Origin: Shewanella sp. MTB7
GTDB taxonomy: Bacteria; Pseudomonadota; Gammaproteobacteria; Enterobacterales; Shewanellaceae
DNA length: 64,000 nt
Direction of reading: 5' to 3'
Assembly (NCBI RefSeq): GCF_027571385.1
Contig: NZ_CP085636.1
Span: forward strand, 2,976,001-3,040,000
This document shows positions 27,492 through 36,938 of the stretch, in pieces. Position 1 is the first letter of the stretch, and each line of letters begins with the position of its first letter. The notes beneath the pieces are model-generated. The model was not told where the DNA came from, did not search any database, and saw only the letters and a program-made list of their open reading frames with translations. Both the position numbers and the translations under genes were made by a program.

Positions 27492-28826
27492 TTATAGGTC
27501 GTGATTTAGCTCAATCATGGAACTAGATTTGGGGCTGAATAGCTGCTGATGTAATCTCGCTGCATATTCATCTGTCATGCCAGAGATATAATCGGAAATA
27601 ACCCTATGACAGTTAAGCCCTAATTTTTGACTTCCACGCCAACGGTCTTGAGTGTGTATTGGCAGTAATCGTTGTGGATCTGATTCGAACGCTTCAAACA
27701 GCTCCATGACGGTTTGCTGGCCCTTGTATTCGAGCATCTGGATCTCTGGTTTTTGAATCACAAATTTGTAAACAAATTGTTTTAATACTTCTAAGGCGCA
27801 AGCAAACTGCTCATCTAGTGCGGCATTAAAACGAAGTAAAGGTTCTGTAAAATGCTCATCCTCTTTAAGTGTAATGGCGGTAACAAAGCCATTGACTAAA
27901 GTGCCTATGGCATCTTTTCTGAGGTGGTGTTGGTGAGAGAACAATTTATTGCCTATGGTAGAGAATTCTTCTCGTATCCAACTATCCTGATTATTTATTA
28001 AGATACTGGCGACGTCAGATTGCCATTGGCTGGCTGCCACAATACCCATAACGATGGCGTCTTCGAGGTCGTGAACCGCATAAGCTATATCGTCGGCGAG
28101 TTCCATAATAGAACAGTCTAAGGATTTAAATCGGGTACGTTTATGTTTGCCAGTTTCGGGTTCATGACTTTCTAAAAACCGTGTTCTGTCGGCATTTGAT
28201 AAAGGTTCAAGTACCCAATCTAAAATAGCTTTATCGTCATCAAAAATCCCTTTAACAGGTGGCCAGTCAGCAGGTTTTAGTTGACGAATATTGTTTATCA
28301 CAACCTGTTTACCATTATGATGTAATGAGGAATAAAGAGCGGGATATTTAAGTACGCCTAATAAAGTGCGACGGCACAAGTTCATGCCATAGAACTCAGT
28401 ATAGGGTTCTAGTCCCGTTAAAATTCTAAAAGTCTGGCCATTGCCTTCGAAACCGCCATGATCCCGCATCATATAGTTCAGTGCTATCTCACCTCCATGG
28501 CCAAAAGGAGGGTGGCCAATATCGTGGGCAAGACAGAGAGATTCTATCAAACTCATGGAATCAAATAGGTAGAGATGATCTGGCTGTTTTATTTTTAACT
28601 GAGCACGAATCCCAGTACCAATCTGTGAGACTTCGAGGGAGTGAGTTAACCGAGTGCGATAGAAGTCATTCATGCCAACACCTAACACTTGTGTCTTTGC
28701 CTGCAATCTTCTGAATGCTGCTGAGTGTAATATTCTGGCACGATCCCTTTGATAGGGACTGCGATGATCATTGCGCCTCTTTTTATCTTCACTGAGACGC
28801 CTTTCATGCCATAGGGATCCAGTCAT
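27492..28826 (-). CDS. dGTP triphosphohydrolase-like HD-domain protein
   Basis: A 444-residue HD-superfamily hydrolase of the dGTPase family, which cleaves dNTPs to nucleoside and triphosphate and so tunes nucleotide pools. Metal-binding residues lie in [29 protein letters not shown] and the later [16 protein letters not shown]. The N-terminal [24 protein letters not shown] segment leads into [16 protein letters not shown], which is typical. At 444 residues it is the shorter type-2 form, distinct from the 505-residue E. coli Dgt, so substrate preference may be broader. It follows yfbR by 27 bases, making a nucleotide-metabolism pair. Confidence 0.93.
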   Translation of the reverse strand: MTGSLWHERRLSEDKKRRNDHRSPYQRDRARILHSAAFRRLQAKTQVLGVGMNDFYRTRLTHSLEVSQIGTGIRAQLKIKQPDHLYLFDSMSLIESLCLAHDIGHPPFGHGGEIALNYMMRDHGGFEGNGQTFRILTGLEPYTEFYGMNLCRRTLLGVLKYPALYSSLHHNGKQVVINNIRQLKPADWPPVKGIFDDDKAILDWVLEPLSNADRTRFLESHEPETGKHKRTRFKSLDCSIMELADDIAYAVHDLEDAIVMGIVAASQWQSDVASILINNQDSWIREEFSTIGNKLFSHQHHLRKDAIGTLVNGFVTAITLKEDEHFTEPLLRFNAALDEQFACALEVLKQFVYKFVIQKPEIQMLEYKGQQTVMELFEAFESDPQRLLPIHTQDRWRGSQKLGLNCHRVISDYISGMTDEYAARLHQQLFSPKSSSMIELNHDL

Positions 28827-28853
28827 GGTTATCCTTTATCTTATTTGCTAATG

Positions 28854-29441
28854 TTAGAGTAACTTGTTGATATCATCCAAACTTAGTTTGAAACTAGGTA
28901 CATAGCAGTCAATAAAATACTTTACCGCCGGATCCGGGTTTTTATTTAGAGACTCTACTAAACGCTTTCTGGCCGTATTAAACTCATTATTACCGGCGCG
29001 TATTTCTTCAAGACATTTGAGAAATGCACAGATAGTATCTGCTGATTTAACCAATTTTTTATAATCGGTATCAGCGTGTTCACTGGTGAGTAAAGGTTGG
29101 TATTCTTGTTGAAACTCATCAGGAACCATCTCAAGTAATCTATGTTCAGCAATGGCTTCAATTTTCTTATACTCAGCTTCAATCTCCTTATTGAAGTATT
29201 TTACTGGTGTGGGAAGGTCACCAGTTAAAATCTCACTGGCGTCATGAAAGATCGCCACCGTTGCAGCTCTATCAGGACTTAACACTGTTCCAAATTTTTG
29301 ATTGCTAATAATGGCTAGTGCATGGGCAACCATCGCGACTTGTAGTGAATGCTCTTGAACATTTTCGCTTCGAACATTGTACATAAGTGGCCAACGTTGA
29401 ATTAATTTCATGCGAGCTAGATGGGCGAAAAGGTGACTCAT
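28854..29441 (-). CDS. yfbR: 5'-deoxynucleotidase YfbR
   Basis: A 195-residue HD-domain phosphohydrolase that dephosphorylates deoxynucleoside 5'-monophosphates. Metal and substrate residues are in [20 protein letters not shown] and [19 protein letters not shown], diagnostic for YfbR, and a final Asp in the KSADTICAF segment. Length is close to E. coli YfbR (199). It lies upstream of the dGTPase-like gene in one transcription unit, which fits joint control of dNTP salvage. Confidence 0.95.
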   Translation of the reverse strand: MSHLFAHLARMKLIQRWPLMYNVRSENVQEHSLQVAMVAHALAIISNQKFGTVLSPDRAATVAIFHDASEILTGDLPTPVKYFNKEIEAEYKKIEAIAEHRLLEMVPDEFQQEYQPLLTSEHADTDYKKLVKSADTICAFLKCLEEIRAGNNEFNTARKRLVESLNKNPDPAVKYFIDCYVPSFKLSLDDINKLL

Positions 29442-29741
29442 GAAAAATACTCATTAGGATGGTTACTACATAGAGTTACATTAGCATAAGGTATCCGGTA
29501 TAAGGCAAGTGAATATTGTTATTTCATGGCGTTCATTGTTAGTATTATTGAATAAAATGAAGCCACTGATATTAATGAGTGTTTTATTCGATTTAGCGTT
29601 ACTGGCACGGCATCAGTTTAGTGTCTAAAATTTATTTAAATCCATCAAGCATTCCAATATTAATACGGCTTGAATTGAACTCGCGCAAAGCCTTTGAAAC
29701 GAATATTCTCAGGTCGTTTGGGGATAACATTGGAGGTCACT
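29442..29741. other. Divergent spacer between yfbR and the PilZ gene
   Basis: A 300-base AT-rich spacer between divergent genes. It must contain promoters for both, but I could not place convincing -35/-10 pairs. No RNA gene or repeat was recognised. Confidence 0.4.
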
Positions 29742-30443
29742 GTGATCCACTCATCATCCTGTCAGTTTAGTTATTTGGATCATATGGCCTGTAACACCGA
29801 GGTCAATATTCAGATAGTTACATCTAATCAAATTATTAGACTGCACTCGCGGTTTATTGGTATTGATCCAAAAAATAGTATTATTCTTGAATTAGGACAA
29901 GATAAGCATTGGCAAAAAGCAAACAGTTTTATTTTCTTAGGGCAAGAGTTGATCGTTCGAATTGTTAAAAGTGATGAGCCTAGCGCAAACGTATTGGCTT
30001 TTAAGAGTAAGATTCAGAGGTTAGAGAAAAATTACGGCTCGTGGTTGTTGATTGACTACCCTACTGAGGTGCAAAAAGTGGCACTCAGGCACCAATCCCG
30101 AATTTCAATTAATATTGGTTCTGAGATCATGTCTGCGAGTAAAGGGACTGAAGATACTGAAGAGGTGCAACCACTGGCCTTGGGATTATTAAGTGATATC
30201 TCTCTCAGGGGAGGTGCTTTTGTAACTTCAGGACTTAATACCATTATCTGTGATAAGTCATACTTGTTGAAGGTCATCACATACGATTTAAAAACCATCT
30301 CAATTCCTATCACGATAAAAAATATTCTACCGATAGAACATGATAATGAAGCATTTCAATATGGATTTATTTTCAACTTCTCACAAAAAAATTCTGAAAC
30401 AATAGTGCAGAAAATAATAATGTCTCATCTATTAAATAACTAG
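29742..30443 (+). CDS. PilZ-domain c-di-GMP-binding protein (YcgR-like)
   Basis: A 233-residue protein. The GTG at 29742 is chosen over an in-frame TTG at 29694 because a perfect GGAGGT site ends 4 bases before it. The C-terminal half holds both c-di-GMP signatures of PilZ: RxxxR (RHQSR, residue ~115) and DxSxxG (SDISLRGG, ~145). The N-terminal half looks like a YcgR-type beta domain. Such proteins slow flagella or tune adhesion when c-di-GMP is high. It is a single-gene unit, convergent with alaA. The target is unknown. Confidence 0.82.
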   Translation: MIHSSSCQFSYLDHMACNTEVNIQIVTSNQIIRLHSRFIGIDPKNSIILELGQDKHWQKANSFIFLGQELIVRIVKSDEPSANVLAFKSKIQRLEKNYGSWLLIDYPTEVQKVALRHQSRISINIGSEIMSASKGTEDTEEVQPLALGLLSDISLRGGAFVTSGLNTIICDKSYLLKVITYDLKTISIPITIKNILPIEHDNEAFQYGFIFNFSQKNSETIVQKIIMSHLLNN

Positions 30444-30461
30444 AATTTGCTGTTTAGGCTA

Positions 30462-30486
30462 AAAGCGACCCGGGAAGGCCGCTTTA
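30462..30486. terminator. Possible weak terminator between PilZ gene and alaA
   Basis: AAAGCG...CGCTTT with an imperfect inner stem sits in the 64-base gap between two convergent genes. The T tail is short on either strand. Confidence 0.35.
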
Positions 30487-30507
30487 ATCTGTAAGTTAGC
30501 AGTTGGT

Positions 30508-31722
30508 TTATTGTCTGTAACCATCCATGAAATGACCAAATTCTATCAAGGCTTTTTCGAGATCTTCTTTGTGAGGAAGAAATACCACTCGCAGGTGATC
30601 AGGCTCAGGCCAGTTAAAGGCTGTCCCGTGGACGAGGAGGATCTTTTTCTCTCTCAATAGGTCTAACACTAGGCGCTCATCGTCGCGAATATTGAACTTC
30701 TTTTGATCTAATTTAGGAAAAGCATACATGGCGCCTTTAGGGCATTTAACACTGATCCCTGGAATAGAGTTTAATAGTTTAATACAGGTATCACGTTGTA
30801 CTTTTAAACGACCTTCATTAGCAACCAGCTCATTAATGCTTTGATATCCACCTAGCGCAGTTTGAATCGCATGCTGGTTAGGGACATTGGCGCATAAACG
30901 CATTGATGCGAGCATCTCTAGGCCTTCGATATAACTTTTAGCGGCCTTAAGGTTACCCGATAGCATCATCCAGCCTACGCGAAAACCTGCTGCCCGATAG
31001 GATTTGGATAAACCATTAAAGGTGACCGTTAGAATATCATCCGACAGACTGGCAGCGGGAATATGTTGAGCCTCATCGTATAAGATCTTATCGTAAATCT
31101 CATCGGCAAATAGAATCAGGTGATGTTGTCTGCAAATTTCAACAGCTTCGAGCAGTAACTCTCTGGAATAGACCGCACCCGTAGGATTATTAGGATTAAT
31201 TAATACTAAAGCTCGGGTTCTGGGTGTTATTTTTGAACGAATGTCATCAAGATCGGGAAACCAATCCGCTTCTTCATCACAGCGATAGTGTTGTGCTTTA
31301 CCGCCTGAGAGATTCACCGCAGCAGTCCATAGGGGATAATCAGGAGAGGGGATAAGTACTTCATCGTCAGTATTGAGCAAGCCTTGCATCGCCATGACGA
31401 TTAGCTCTGATACACCATTACCAATATAGATATCTTCAATATCGACGCCGAAAATACCTTGCGACTGATAATGCTGCACAATGGCCTTACGGGCAGAGAA
31501 TAATCCTTTTGACTCGCAGTAGCCCTGTGCACTGGGTAAATTAAGGATCACATCTCGAACGATCTCTTCTGGTGCTTCAAAGCCAAAGGAGGCGGGATTA
31601 CCAATATTGAGTTTTAATATGCGATGACCTTCATCTTCAAGGCGGCGAGCTTCCTTGTGTACAGGGCCGCGGATGTCATAACAGACTGAATCTAACTTGT
31701 TTGATTTGATAATTGGGCGCAT
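30508..31722 (-). CDS. alaA: Glutamate-pyruvate aminotransferase AlaA
   Basis: A 404-residue PLP-dependent class-I aminotransferase that makes alanine from pyruvate and glutamate. It tracks E. coli AlaA closely over its length: KLDSVCYDIRGPVHKEARRL, LNIGNPASFGFEAPEEI, AQGYCESKGLFSARKAI, PNNPTGAVYS. The PLP lysine is in FNGLSKSYRAAGFR. The ATG at 31722 is preferred to a TTG two codons earlier because AGAGG sits at a proper distance from it and it matches the E. coli N terminus. Confidence 0.95.
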   Translation of the reverse strand: MRPIIKSNKLDSVCYDIRGPVHKEARRLEDEGHRILKLNIGNPASFGFEAPEEIVRDVILNLPSAQGYCESKGLFSARKAIVQHYQSQGIFGVDIEDIYIGNGVSELIVMAMQGLLNTDDEVLIPSPDYPLWTAAVNLSGGKAQHYRCDEEADWFPDLDDIRSKITPRTRALVLINPNNPTGAVYSRELLLEAVEICRQHHLILFADEIYDKILYDEAQHIPAASLSDDILTVTFNGLSKSYRAAGFRVGWMMLSGNLKAAKSYIEGLEMLASMRLCANVPNQHAIQTALGGYQSINELVANEGRLKVQRDTCIKLLNSIPGISVKCPKGAMYAFPKLDQKKFNIRDDERLVLDLLREKKILLVHGTAFNWPEPDHLRVVFLPHKEDLEKALIEFGHFMDGYRQ

Positions 31723-32034
31723 CCACAACCTCTAAAATGCTAAGTCGGTATAAGGGCTTATTCTAGCCGTACTTAGGTAAAACATAAGTAGTGGGACAAT
31801 AGCGAATAATGTACTGCTTGAGAAGTACTTTACAGGGATTTTAATGCTTGATTCAAAAAATATTTTAGTTCAACACACTAAAAGTGAGGTTTTAGGAATG
31901 TGCAATCAGTGTTTAATGTGGAGTAAGGTTGACGTTTTGGTGTGATCGTCTGTTACGCCGTTCAGCTGAAACAAAAAAGCCAGTGTTAAACACTGGCTCT
32001 TATCAAGCTGTTATGAACAAAGCACGGTTAGTGC
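31723..32034 (-). other. Gap between efp and alaA
   Basis: A 312-base gap. It carries the efp terminator (31973-31998) at one end and the alaA promoter region at the other. No small gene or RNA was recognised. Confidence 0.45.
31973..31998 (-). terminator. Terminator of efp
   Basis: Minus-strand stem AGCCAGTG / CACTGGCT with a 5-base loop, followed directly by six T residues, 37 bases after the efp stop codon. Confidence 0.9.
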
Positions 32035-32595
32035 TTAGACACGCTTTTTAAATTCATTGGTGCGAGTGTCGATTTCAATCATGTCGCCGGTTTTAACGAA
32101 ATCAGCAACACTCAGTGTAGCGCCACCAGAGACAGTAGCAGGCTTCATTACTTTACCAGAAGTATCTCCACGTGCTGAAGGCTCAGTGTAAGTGACTTCA
32201 CGTGCGATAGTGATAGGCAGTTCAACAGAGATAGCCTTACCTTCGTAGAAAGTAACATGACAAATGTCTTCCATACCATCAACGATGTAAGCAGCGGCAT
32301 CACCAAGATTGTCTGCTTCTACATCATACTGGTTGTATTCAGAATCCATAAATACATACATAGGATCTGCAAAATACGAATAGGTACACTCAAGACGTTC
32401 AAGGATAATATCGTCTAACTTATCTTCACCTTTGAACGTTGATTCAGTACTTGAGTCGATAAGTACGTTCTTTAACTTCAATTTAACGATAGCAGCGTTA
32501 CGGCCTGAACGAGTTGTTTCAGTTTTCTGAACAACCCATGGGCTGCCATTTAACATGATCACGTTACCAGGACGGATTTCATGAGCAGTTTTCAT
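32035..32595 (-). CDS. efp: Elongation factor P (arginine-32 type)
   Basis: A 186-residue three-domain translation factor that rescues ribosomes stalled at polyproline. The tip residue of domain I is Arg32 ([10 protein letters not shown]), the form activated by rhamnosylation instead of lysine beta-lysylation. The rhamnosyltransferase gene earP lies directly upstream, 43 bases away in the same direction, so modifier and substrate are co-transcribed. Start ATG has TAGGAAAT upstream. Length is standard. Confidence 0.98.
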   Translation of the reverse strand: MKTAHEIRPGNVIMLNGSPWVVQKTETTRSGRNAAIVKLKLKNVLIDSSTESTFKGEDKLDDIILERLECTYSYFADPMYVFMDSEYNQYDVEADNLGDAAAYIVDGMEDICHVTFYEGKAISVELPITIAREVTYTEPSARGDTSGKVMKPATVSGGATLSVADFVKTGDMIEIDTRTNEFKKRV

Positions 32596-32638
32596 TACTT
32601 TATTTCCTATTTTTGGCTTTCTATTTCAGTGCAGCATC

Positions 32639-33817
32639 TTAGCTATTTTTGACGAATTGAACCAGTCGAGAAGCAAGATCTGCATTATTTAATGCGTGAA
32701 TAGGCCATTCTTGTGCGTGTTGCAACAATGGCTTATCCACTGAATATAGTTTTTGCCAGTAAGTTTTAACCATTTTCTGGTCGTCAATGTTAAACGCTAA
32801 GTTTAGCATTGACCAGATCTCAGCAGTTTCTGGTGCAAGATTATCGCAGTAAACTTGCATAAAAGCTTCTAATTTTATGAGATGGTAATCATCTTCCTGA
32901 GGATAAATGTGCCAAATCATGGGTTTTGCTGCCCACTGAGCTCTTAGAAATGAATCCTCGCCACGAACTATGTTCAAATCACAGCTCCAGAGCAATCTAT
33001 CGAAGTCCTGTTGATTTGTCATAGGTAGGATATGTAAAGTTAAATTCTTATGCACAATCCTCTGGCCTGCGACCAAGTCTTCAACCGCACATGGTAACAA
33101 GTGTGATAAGCAATTTAAGGCTCGACCTCGAGGAAGTAAGGCGTGGATCTTGTTAGGGGATGATTGCCATAACTCGCATAGAGCTGTAAGTGCTGGTGTC
33201 TCGTAACTGAATACGCTAATAAGCATATCCTCTTGGTTTATACCTGATAGGCCTAATTGATCAAATAGAGACTGTTTATTGCTTGGGTTTAATTGCCACT
33301 GTTCACGTTGATTAAACAGATTTTTTTCGCAGATAAGGCCACCTGTTTTTTCCGTGAAACCAGGGAAATAGAAAAACTTTTTTAAACCACTTGTTTGTAA
33401 TGAGGGGAGGCCATGACAACCATCGACCCAAGTTTCAGCACTTAAATACTCAAGGTTTAGCCACAGTGGGGGCTTTTCATCGGCAGATTGATGTTGTTCT
33501 GTAAGTTGTTCAATGACGTTTGCTGGCAACTCGCAGGCAAATGCCTCAATGATAACACTCCCTGGGGAGTAACTAATATCGAGTGGTCTGTTCCATTGCA
33601 GTATTTTGACGCCGTGAAATGTTTGCACAGGGTATGTTGGATCAAGCTGAGGTAAAATATGAGAAAAACTGTGCAGATCATCAACCCAAAGATTGATTGT
33701 TAACTGATATTCGTCAGCAAGTTGTCTGGCCAGACGCCAGGTAACGCCAATATCGCCATAATTGTCGACAACAGCACAGAAGATATCCCAGTGTTGATTT
33801 TCTGATTTGGCAGTCAT
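32639..33817 (-). CDS. earP: EarP, EF-P arginine rhamnosyltransferase
   Basis: A 392-residue GT-B fold glycosyltransferase that transfers rhamnose from dTDP-beta-L-rhamnose to Arg32 of EF-P. Conserved catalytic-site residues D18 and D22 occur in FCAVVDNYGDIGVTWRLARQ (the Asp-x3-Asp pair of EarP), and the second hallmark RGEDSFLRAQWAAKPMIWHI carries the catalytic glutamate region. It precedes efp. dTDP-rhamnose must come from rml genes outside this window. Confidence 0.96.
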   Translation of the reverse strand: MTAKSENQHWDIFCAVVDNYGDIGVTWRLARQLADEYQLTINLWVDDLHSFSHILPQLDPTYPVQTFHGVKILQWNRPLDISYSPGSVIIEAFACELPANVIEQLTEQHQSADEKPPLWLNLEYLSAETWVDGCHGLPSLQTSGLKKFFYFPGFTEKTGGLICEKNLFNQREQWQLNPSNKQSLFDQLGLSGINQEDMLISVFSYETPALTALCELWQSSPNKIHALLPRGRALNCLSHLLPCAVEDLVAGQRIVHKNLTLHILPMTNQQDFDRLLWSCDLNIVRGEDSFLRAQWAAKPMIWHIYPQEDDYHLIKLEAFMQVYCDNLAPETAEIWSMLNLAFNIDDQKMVKTYWQKLYSVDKPLLQHAQEWPIHALNNADLASRLVQFVKNS

Positions 33818-33867
33818 TTTTTAAGCTTAATTCTCATGTTAATTGCAACAAAGTAAATTTACATCCT

Positions 33868-33925
33868 TGACCATCCATGGATGGAGGAAATGTCTTCAAG
33901 ATGTCGGGAACATCTAAGACCCATG
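33868..33925. repeat. Palindrome-bearing intergenic element (possible repeat-family member)
   Basis: A 14-bp perfect palindrome CCATCCATGGATGG (33871-33884) is followed by a second small inverted repeat GATGT...ACATC (about 33900-33914). The compact two-part structure between a gene start and a terminator resembles dispersed intergenic repeats, but a second copy is not seen in this window. Confidence 0.35.
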
Positions 33926-33952
33926 ATAAATTTGCAATAAGAGTTCAGACAC

Positions 33953-33978
33953 AAAAAAGCGGCTATAAGCCGCTTTTT
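33953..33978. terminator. Intrinsic terminator of fldA
   Basis: Stem AAAAAGCGGCT / AGCCGCTTTTT with a short loop lies 29 bases past the fldA stop codon. A and T runs on both sides let it work on either strand. Confidence 0.9.
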
Positions 33979-34006
33979 GAACCGTTAGATTTCTGATTCA
34001 AGCAGA

Positions 34007-34534
34007 TCAATCTTCAAGTTCAGCTAAACACATCTCTTCGTAGATCTGTTTTACCCAAGCATCAACACGCTCTTCTGTTAATTCAGGTTGACGATCTTCA
34101 TCAATGCCTAGTCCAACAAAATGTTTATCATCGGCAAGACCTTTTGACGCTTCAAAGTCATAGCTTTCCGTAGGCCAGTGACCAATTACGATACCGCCAC
34201 GGGCCTCGACAATTTCATTCACCATGCCCATGGCATCAAGGAAGTACTCGGCGTAATCTTCTTGATCACCGCAACCAAAGATAGCCACTAACTTATCTTC
34301 AAAGTTGATCTGCTCTAGCTCAGGGAAAAAATCATCCCAATCACATTGAGCTTCACCGTAGTACCAAGTAGGGATACCAAAAAGAAGAAGATCATATTCT
34401 TGTATCTGTTCTTTAGTGCTCTTGGCGATGTCTTTAACATCGACCATCTTTTTGCCCAGTTTTTTCTGGATCATCTTGGCGACGGCTTCAGTGTTACCTG
34501 TATCGCTACCGAAAAAAAGACCTACAGTTGCCAT
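34007..34534 (-). CDS. fldA: Flavodoxin FldA
   Basis: A 175-residue long-chain flavodoxin, an FMN electron carrier for biosynthetic enzymes (for example biotin synthase and IspG/IspH). The phosphate loop GSDTGNTEAVAKMI and FMN-binding aromatic segments IPTWYYGEAQCDWDDF and GCGDQEDYAEYFLDAMG match E. coli FldA. It is the last gene of a unit with ybfE, the DUF2788 gene and ybfF, the same neighbourhood seen in enterics. Confidence 0.97.
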   Translation of the reverse strand: MATVGLFFGSDTGNTEAVAKMIQKKLGKKMVDVKDIAKSTKEQIQEYDLLLFGIPTWYYGEAQCDWDDFFPELEQINFEDKLVAIFGCGDQEDYAEYFLDAMGMVNEIVEARGGIVIGHWPTESYDFEASKGLADDKHFVGLGIDEDRQPELTEERVDAWVKQIYEEMCLAELED

Positions 34535-34584
34535 TGTCTTTCCTATATCTAATTAGCAGTGTTTGTTATCGTTAACAGAGCGGG

Positions 34585-34857
34585 TTAAGAGTCAACCAGA
34601 TTCTGCAATATCAATTCGATTAATTGGCTTCGACTAATTTTACTGGCCAAAGCCTTTTCATTCAAGGCGTCATACAAATCTTGTGACACCTTTAGCTCTA
34701 TTCGTTTTAGTCCGTTAGCTCTATCACGCTGGATCTGGTTTCGCTTATTGACTTTTAATTGCTGGTCTCTAGGTAACGGGTTACTTCTAGGACGGCCTCG
34801 TCGCTTTTCTGTTGCGAATAGATCTATTGTGGTTCTGTCTGATGTTTCTTTAGCCAT
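34585..34857 (-). CDS. ybfE: YbfE-like ribbon-helix-helix protein (LexA-regulated family)
   Basis: A 90-residue basic protein. It has an AT-hook-like KRRGRPRSNPLPRDQQLK stretch and a C-terminal ribbon-helix-helix segment (RIELKVSQDLYDALNEKA ... ISRSQLIELILQ). It corresponds to YbfE, annotated as LexA-regulated in E. coli. Gene order next to fldA supports the match. DNA binding is predicted; its role is unknown. Confidence 0.88.
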   Translation of the reverse strand: MAKETSDRTTIDLFATEKRRGRPRSNPLPRDQQLKVNKRNQIQRDRANGLKRIELKVSQDLYDALNEKALASKISRSQLIELILQNLVDS

Positions 34858-34868
34858 TTAATCAATGT

Positions 34869-35090
34869 TTAACCAATGCCTGAGCCTTCCCAGAACATCT
34901 GTATTAATCCCTTCGCAATAAACCCGGCACAGCCGATAAATAACACAAGCCAAACGATGTTACGACCAAACTTAGGGACTTTGCCCTGTTTTAGCACATC
35001 ATGTATAGCCATACCGATAAAGAAAAAAATTGATGCGAAAAAGAGGTTTAGCCCTAACGCTTCAATCTGCTCCATATACTGAGATAACAT
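34869..35090 (-). CDS. DUF2788 small membrane protein
   Basis: A 73-residue protein with two hydrophobic helices (about 12-31 and 43-62) separated by a basic loop, as in DUF2788. The ATG at 35090 is preferred because GAGGAAG lies 7 bases upstream; an ATG 21 bases further out lacks a site. It sits 11 bases before ybfE and is part of the fldA unit. Function is unknown. Confidence 0.82.
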   Translation of the reverse strand: MLSQYMEQIEALGLNLFFASIFFFIGMAIHDVLKQGKVPKFGRNIVWLVLFIGCAGFIAKGLIQMFWEGSGIG

Positions 35091-35174
35091 TTCACGCTTC
35101 CTCAGGCTCAAAAGAGGCGCGAATATACCATAGATGATGTGTGGCTGCTATATGCATAAATGACTAAATAAGGA

Positions 35175-35954
35175 TTATTTAGTTGTGTGTTTAAGGATAA
35201 ACTCTGAGATGATACGATTGAAAATGATGGGTTTTTGAGCATGTAGCCAATGACCAGTACCTTCAATGGTTTTTGCTTGAACGTTAGGAAACTGTGCCAT
35301 TATAGCGGCTCTATGGTCAGCGGTAATATAATCGGAGTCGCCACCGCGAATAAATAAACATGGTCCTTTATAAACCATTTCTGCAGGTATATTGTCGTTG
35401 TACCAAGCAATCATCTGGGGGTAACTATCCAGCAGTCCATCCAGATTCATTTTCCATTTATACCCAGCTTCATCTTGAGCGAGATTTTTAAGTAAAAATT
35501 GTGCTGTTGCAACATCAATACCTGACATCAATAACGACGAAAGCGCCTGAGAGCGGTTTTTAACTTGATTTAAGTTAACGGCTTTCAGTGCCTCAAATAC
35601 ATTCAAGTGTCTGTCTTGGTAACTAACAGGGGCAATGTCCGCTGCAACAACACTGACTATTCGCTCGGAAAATGACAGTGCCGTAGCCATTGCAATCTTA
35701 CCGCCCATCGAGTGTCCGACAAGATGAGCTTCATTAATAGATAACTCATCCATGAGTTCAATCACCGCACGCGCCAAAGTAGGATAATTTATGGTTGACC
35801 AATGTGGACTCAAACCATGATTTGGTACATCGACACGTATCACTCGATAACTTGATTCTAAACTCTTACTTAAATTTTTTAAGTTATCTAGATTACCGAA
35901 TAAGCCGTGTATTAAGATCACAACTTGACCTTGGCCTGTAGAGATATAGTTCAT
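35175..35954 (-). CDS. ybfF: YbfF-like alpha/beta hydrolase (esterase)
   Basis: A 259-residue alpha/beta hydrolase. The oxyanion motif is LIHGLFGNLDNL; the nucleophile is in VGHSMGGKIAM; a late GTGHWLHAQKP holds the catalytic histidine. It aligns in order with E. coli YbfF, an acyl-CoA-active esterase. I take ATG 35954 as start; an in-frame ATG at 35987 with an AAGG site is the alternative. It is divergent from seqA, as in enterics. Confidence 0.88.
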   Translation of the reverse strand: MNYISTGQGQVVILIHGLFGNLDNLKNLSKSLESSYRVIRVDVPNHGLSPHWSTINYPTLARAVIELMDELSINEAHLVGHSMGGKIAMATALSFSERIVSVVAADIAPVSYQDRHLNVFEALKAVNLNQVKNRSQALSSLLMSGIDVATAQFLLKNLAQDEAGYKWKMNLDGLLDSYPQMIAWYNDNIPAEMVYKGPCLFIRGGDSDYITADHRAAIMAQFPNVQAKTIEGTGHWLHAQKPIIFNRIISEFILKHTTK

Positions 35955-36347
35955 GTCAACTCGTCGAAGTGCTAATAGGCTTAACATTGTGCCTTATAAC
36001 CCTAAAGCACTTCAAGATGAAGGATTTTATAAGCCAATAGGTGCCTATTATTTCATCATAGGGCATAGAATTGAAAAGTCGATAAATGGCTCTGAACTGA
36101 AAATCCATTGACTAAAATGAGTATTAACGCGATGAAGTGTTTTGTTTTTAGGCAAATGAGTCAGTTTTCTTTCAGCTAAAGTGCAAGTATTTCGAAATTG
36201 AGATAAATGGTCTTTATTATAAGTTTAAAGATGGCATACTCTTGTGCAACGATCGCCCGGATAGAAAAATGATCCAGTAATTATTTCATTCCATAAATCT
36301 ATTTTTATGGTTTAGGGCATTAATTTCTAGTGAGGAAGAGAAAGATC
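35955..36347. promoter_or_regulatory. Divergent promoter region of ybfF and seqA
   Basis: A 393-base AT-rich divergent region. It holds three GATC sites (36251, 36271, 36344); the first two are 20 bases apart, about two helical turns, suited to SeqA binding when hemimethylated. No RNA gene was seen. The alternative ybfF start extends 33 bases into it. Confidence 0.45.
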
Positions 36348-36890
36348 ATGAAATATATAGAGGTTGATGAAGAGCTATATCGCCTTATTGCCAGCAAGAC
36401 TGAAAGGATCGGCGAGAGTGCTTCTGAAATCTTACGTCGATTACTGGGCTTAGAAGTTAAACTTGTGGCGCCACTTGTAAAAGATGAGCCCGAAGTTATC
36501 AGTCAACCTAGCTTTGAGAAGGTGGCAGCTGAGATTGTTGAGCAGCCTAGATTGATCGATCTTGACGCTTGCATTGATAAAGAGGAACTGGCCGTAGCGA
36601 AAGGCGCTGTTGGACGTTTCTTGTTTATTTTGCAAGCCGTGTATCTGGCTTCACCACAAAAATTTGAGCAAGTGTTGAAAATTAAAGGCCGAGATAGACT
36701 CTATTTTGCCACTTCAAAGCAGTCGCTGCTAAAATCAAGTAAATCGGCTAATCCGAAAGAGATAGGTCAAAGTGGCTATTGGGTCACCACAAACAATAGC
36801 ACGGCTAAGAAGCGCACTATCTTGACTGAGGTTTTACAACAGTACGGTACTGTTGAGGGACAAATAGAAGCGATCACAACTAATCTTTAA
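36348..36890 (+). CDS. seqA: SeqA, negative modulator of replication initiation
   Basis: A 180-residue protein that binds hemimethylated GATC and sequesters oriC. Start at the ATG 36348 (MKYIEVDEELYRLIASKT), which aligns with E. coli SeqA; the frame opens six codons earlier. The N-terminal oligomerisation segment GESASEILRRLLG and the C-terminal DNA-binding part with SKSANPKEIGQSGYWVTTNN are intact. It is followed 48 bases later by pgm, as in enterics. Confidence 0.97.
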   Translation: MKYIEVDEELYRLIASKTERIGESASEILRRLLGLEVKLVAPLVKDEPEVISQPSFEKVAAEIVEQPRLIDLDACIDKEELAVAKGAVGRFLFILQAVYLASPQKFEQVLKIKGRDRLYFATSKQSLLKSSKSANPKEIGQSGYWVTTNNSTAKKRTILTEVLQQYGTVEGQIEAITTNL

Positions 36891-36938
36891 TTTGTTCTTT
36901 TAGATAAATGATTTTAACCAATGAGCAGGAGAATAGTA

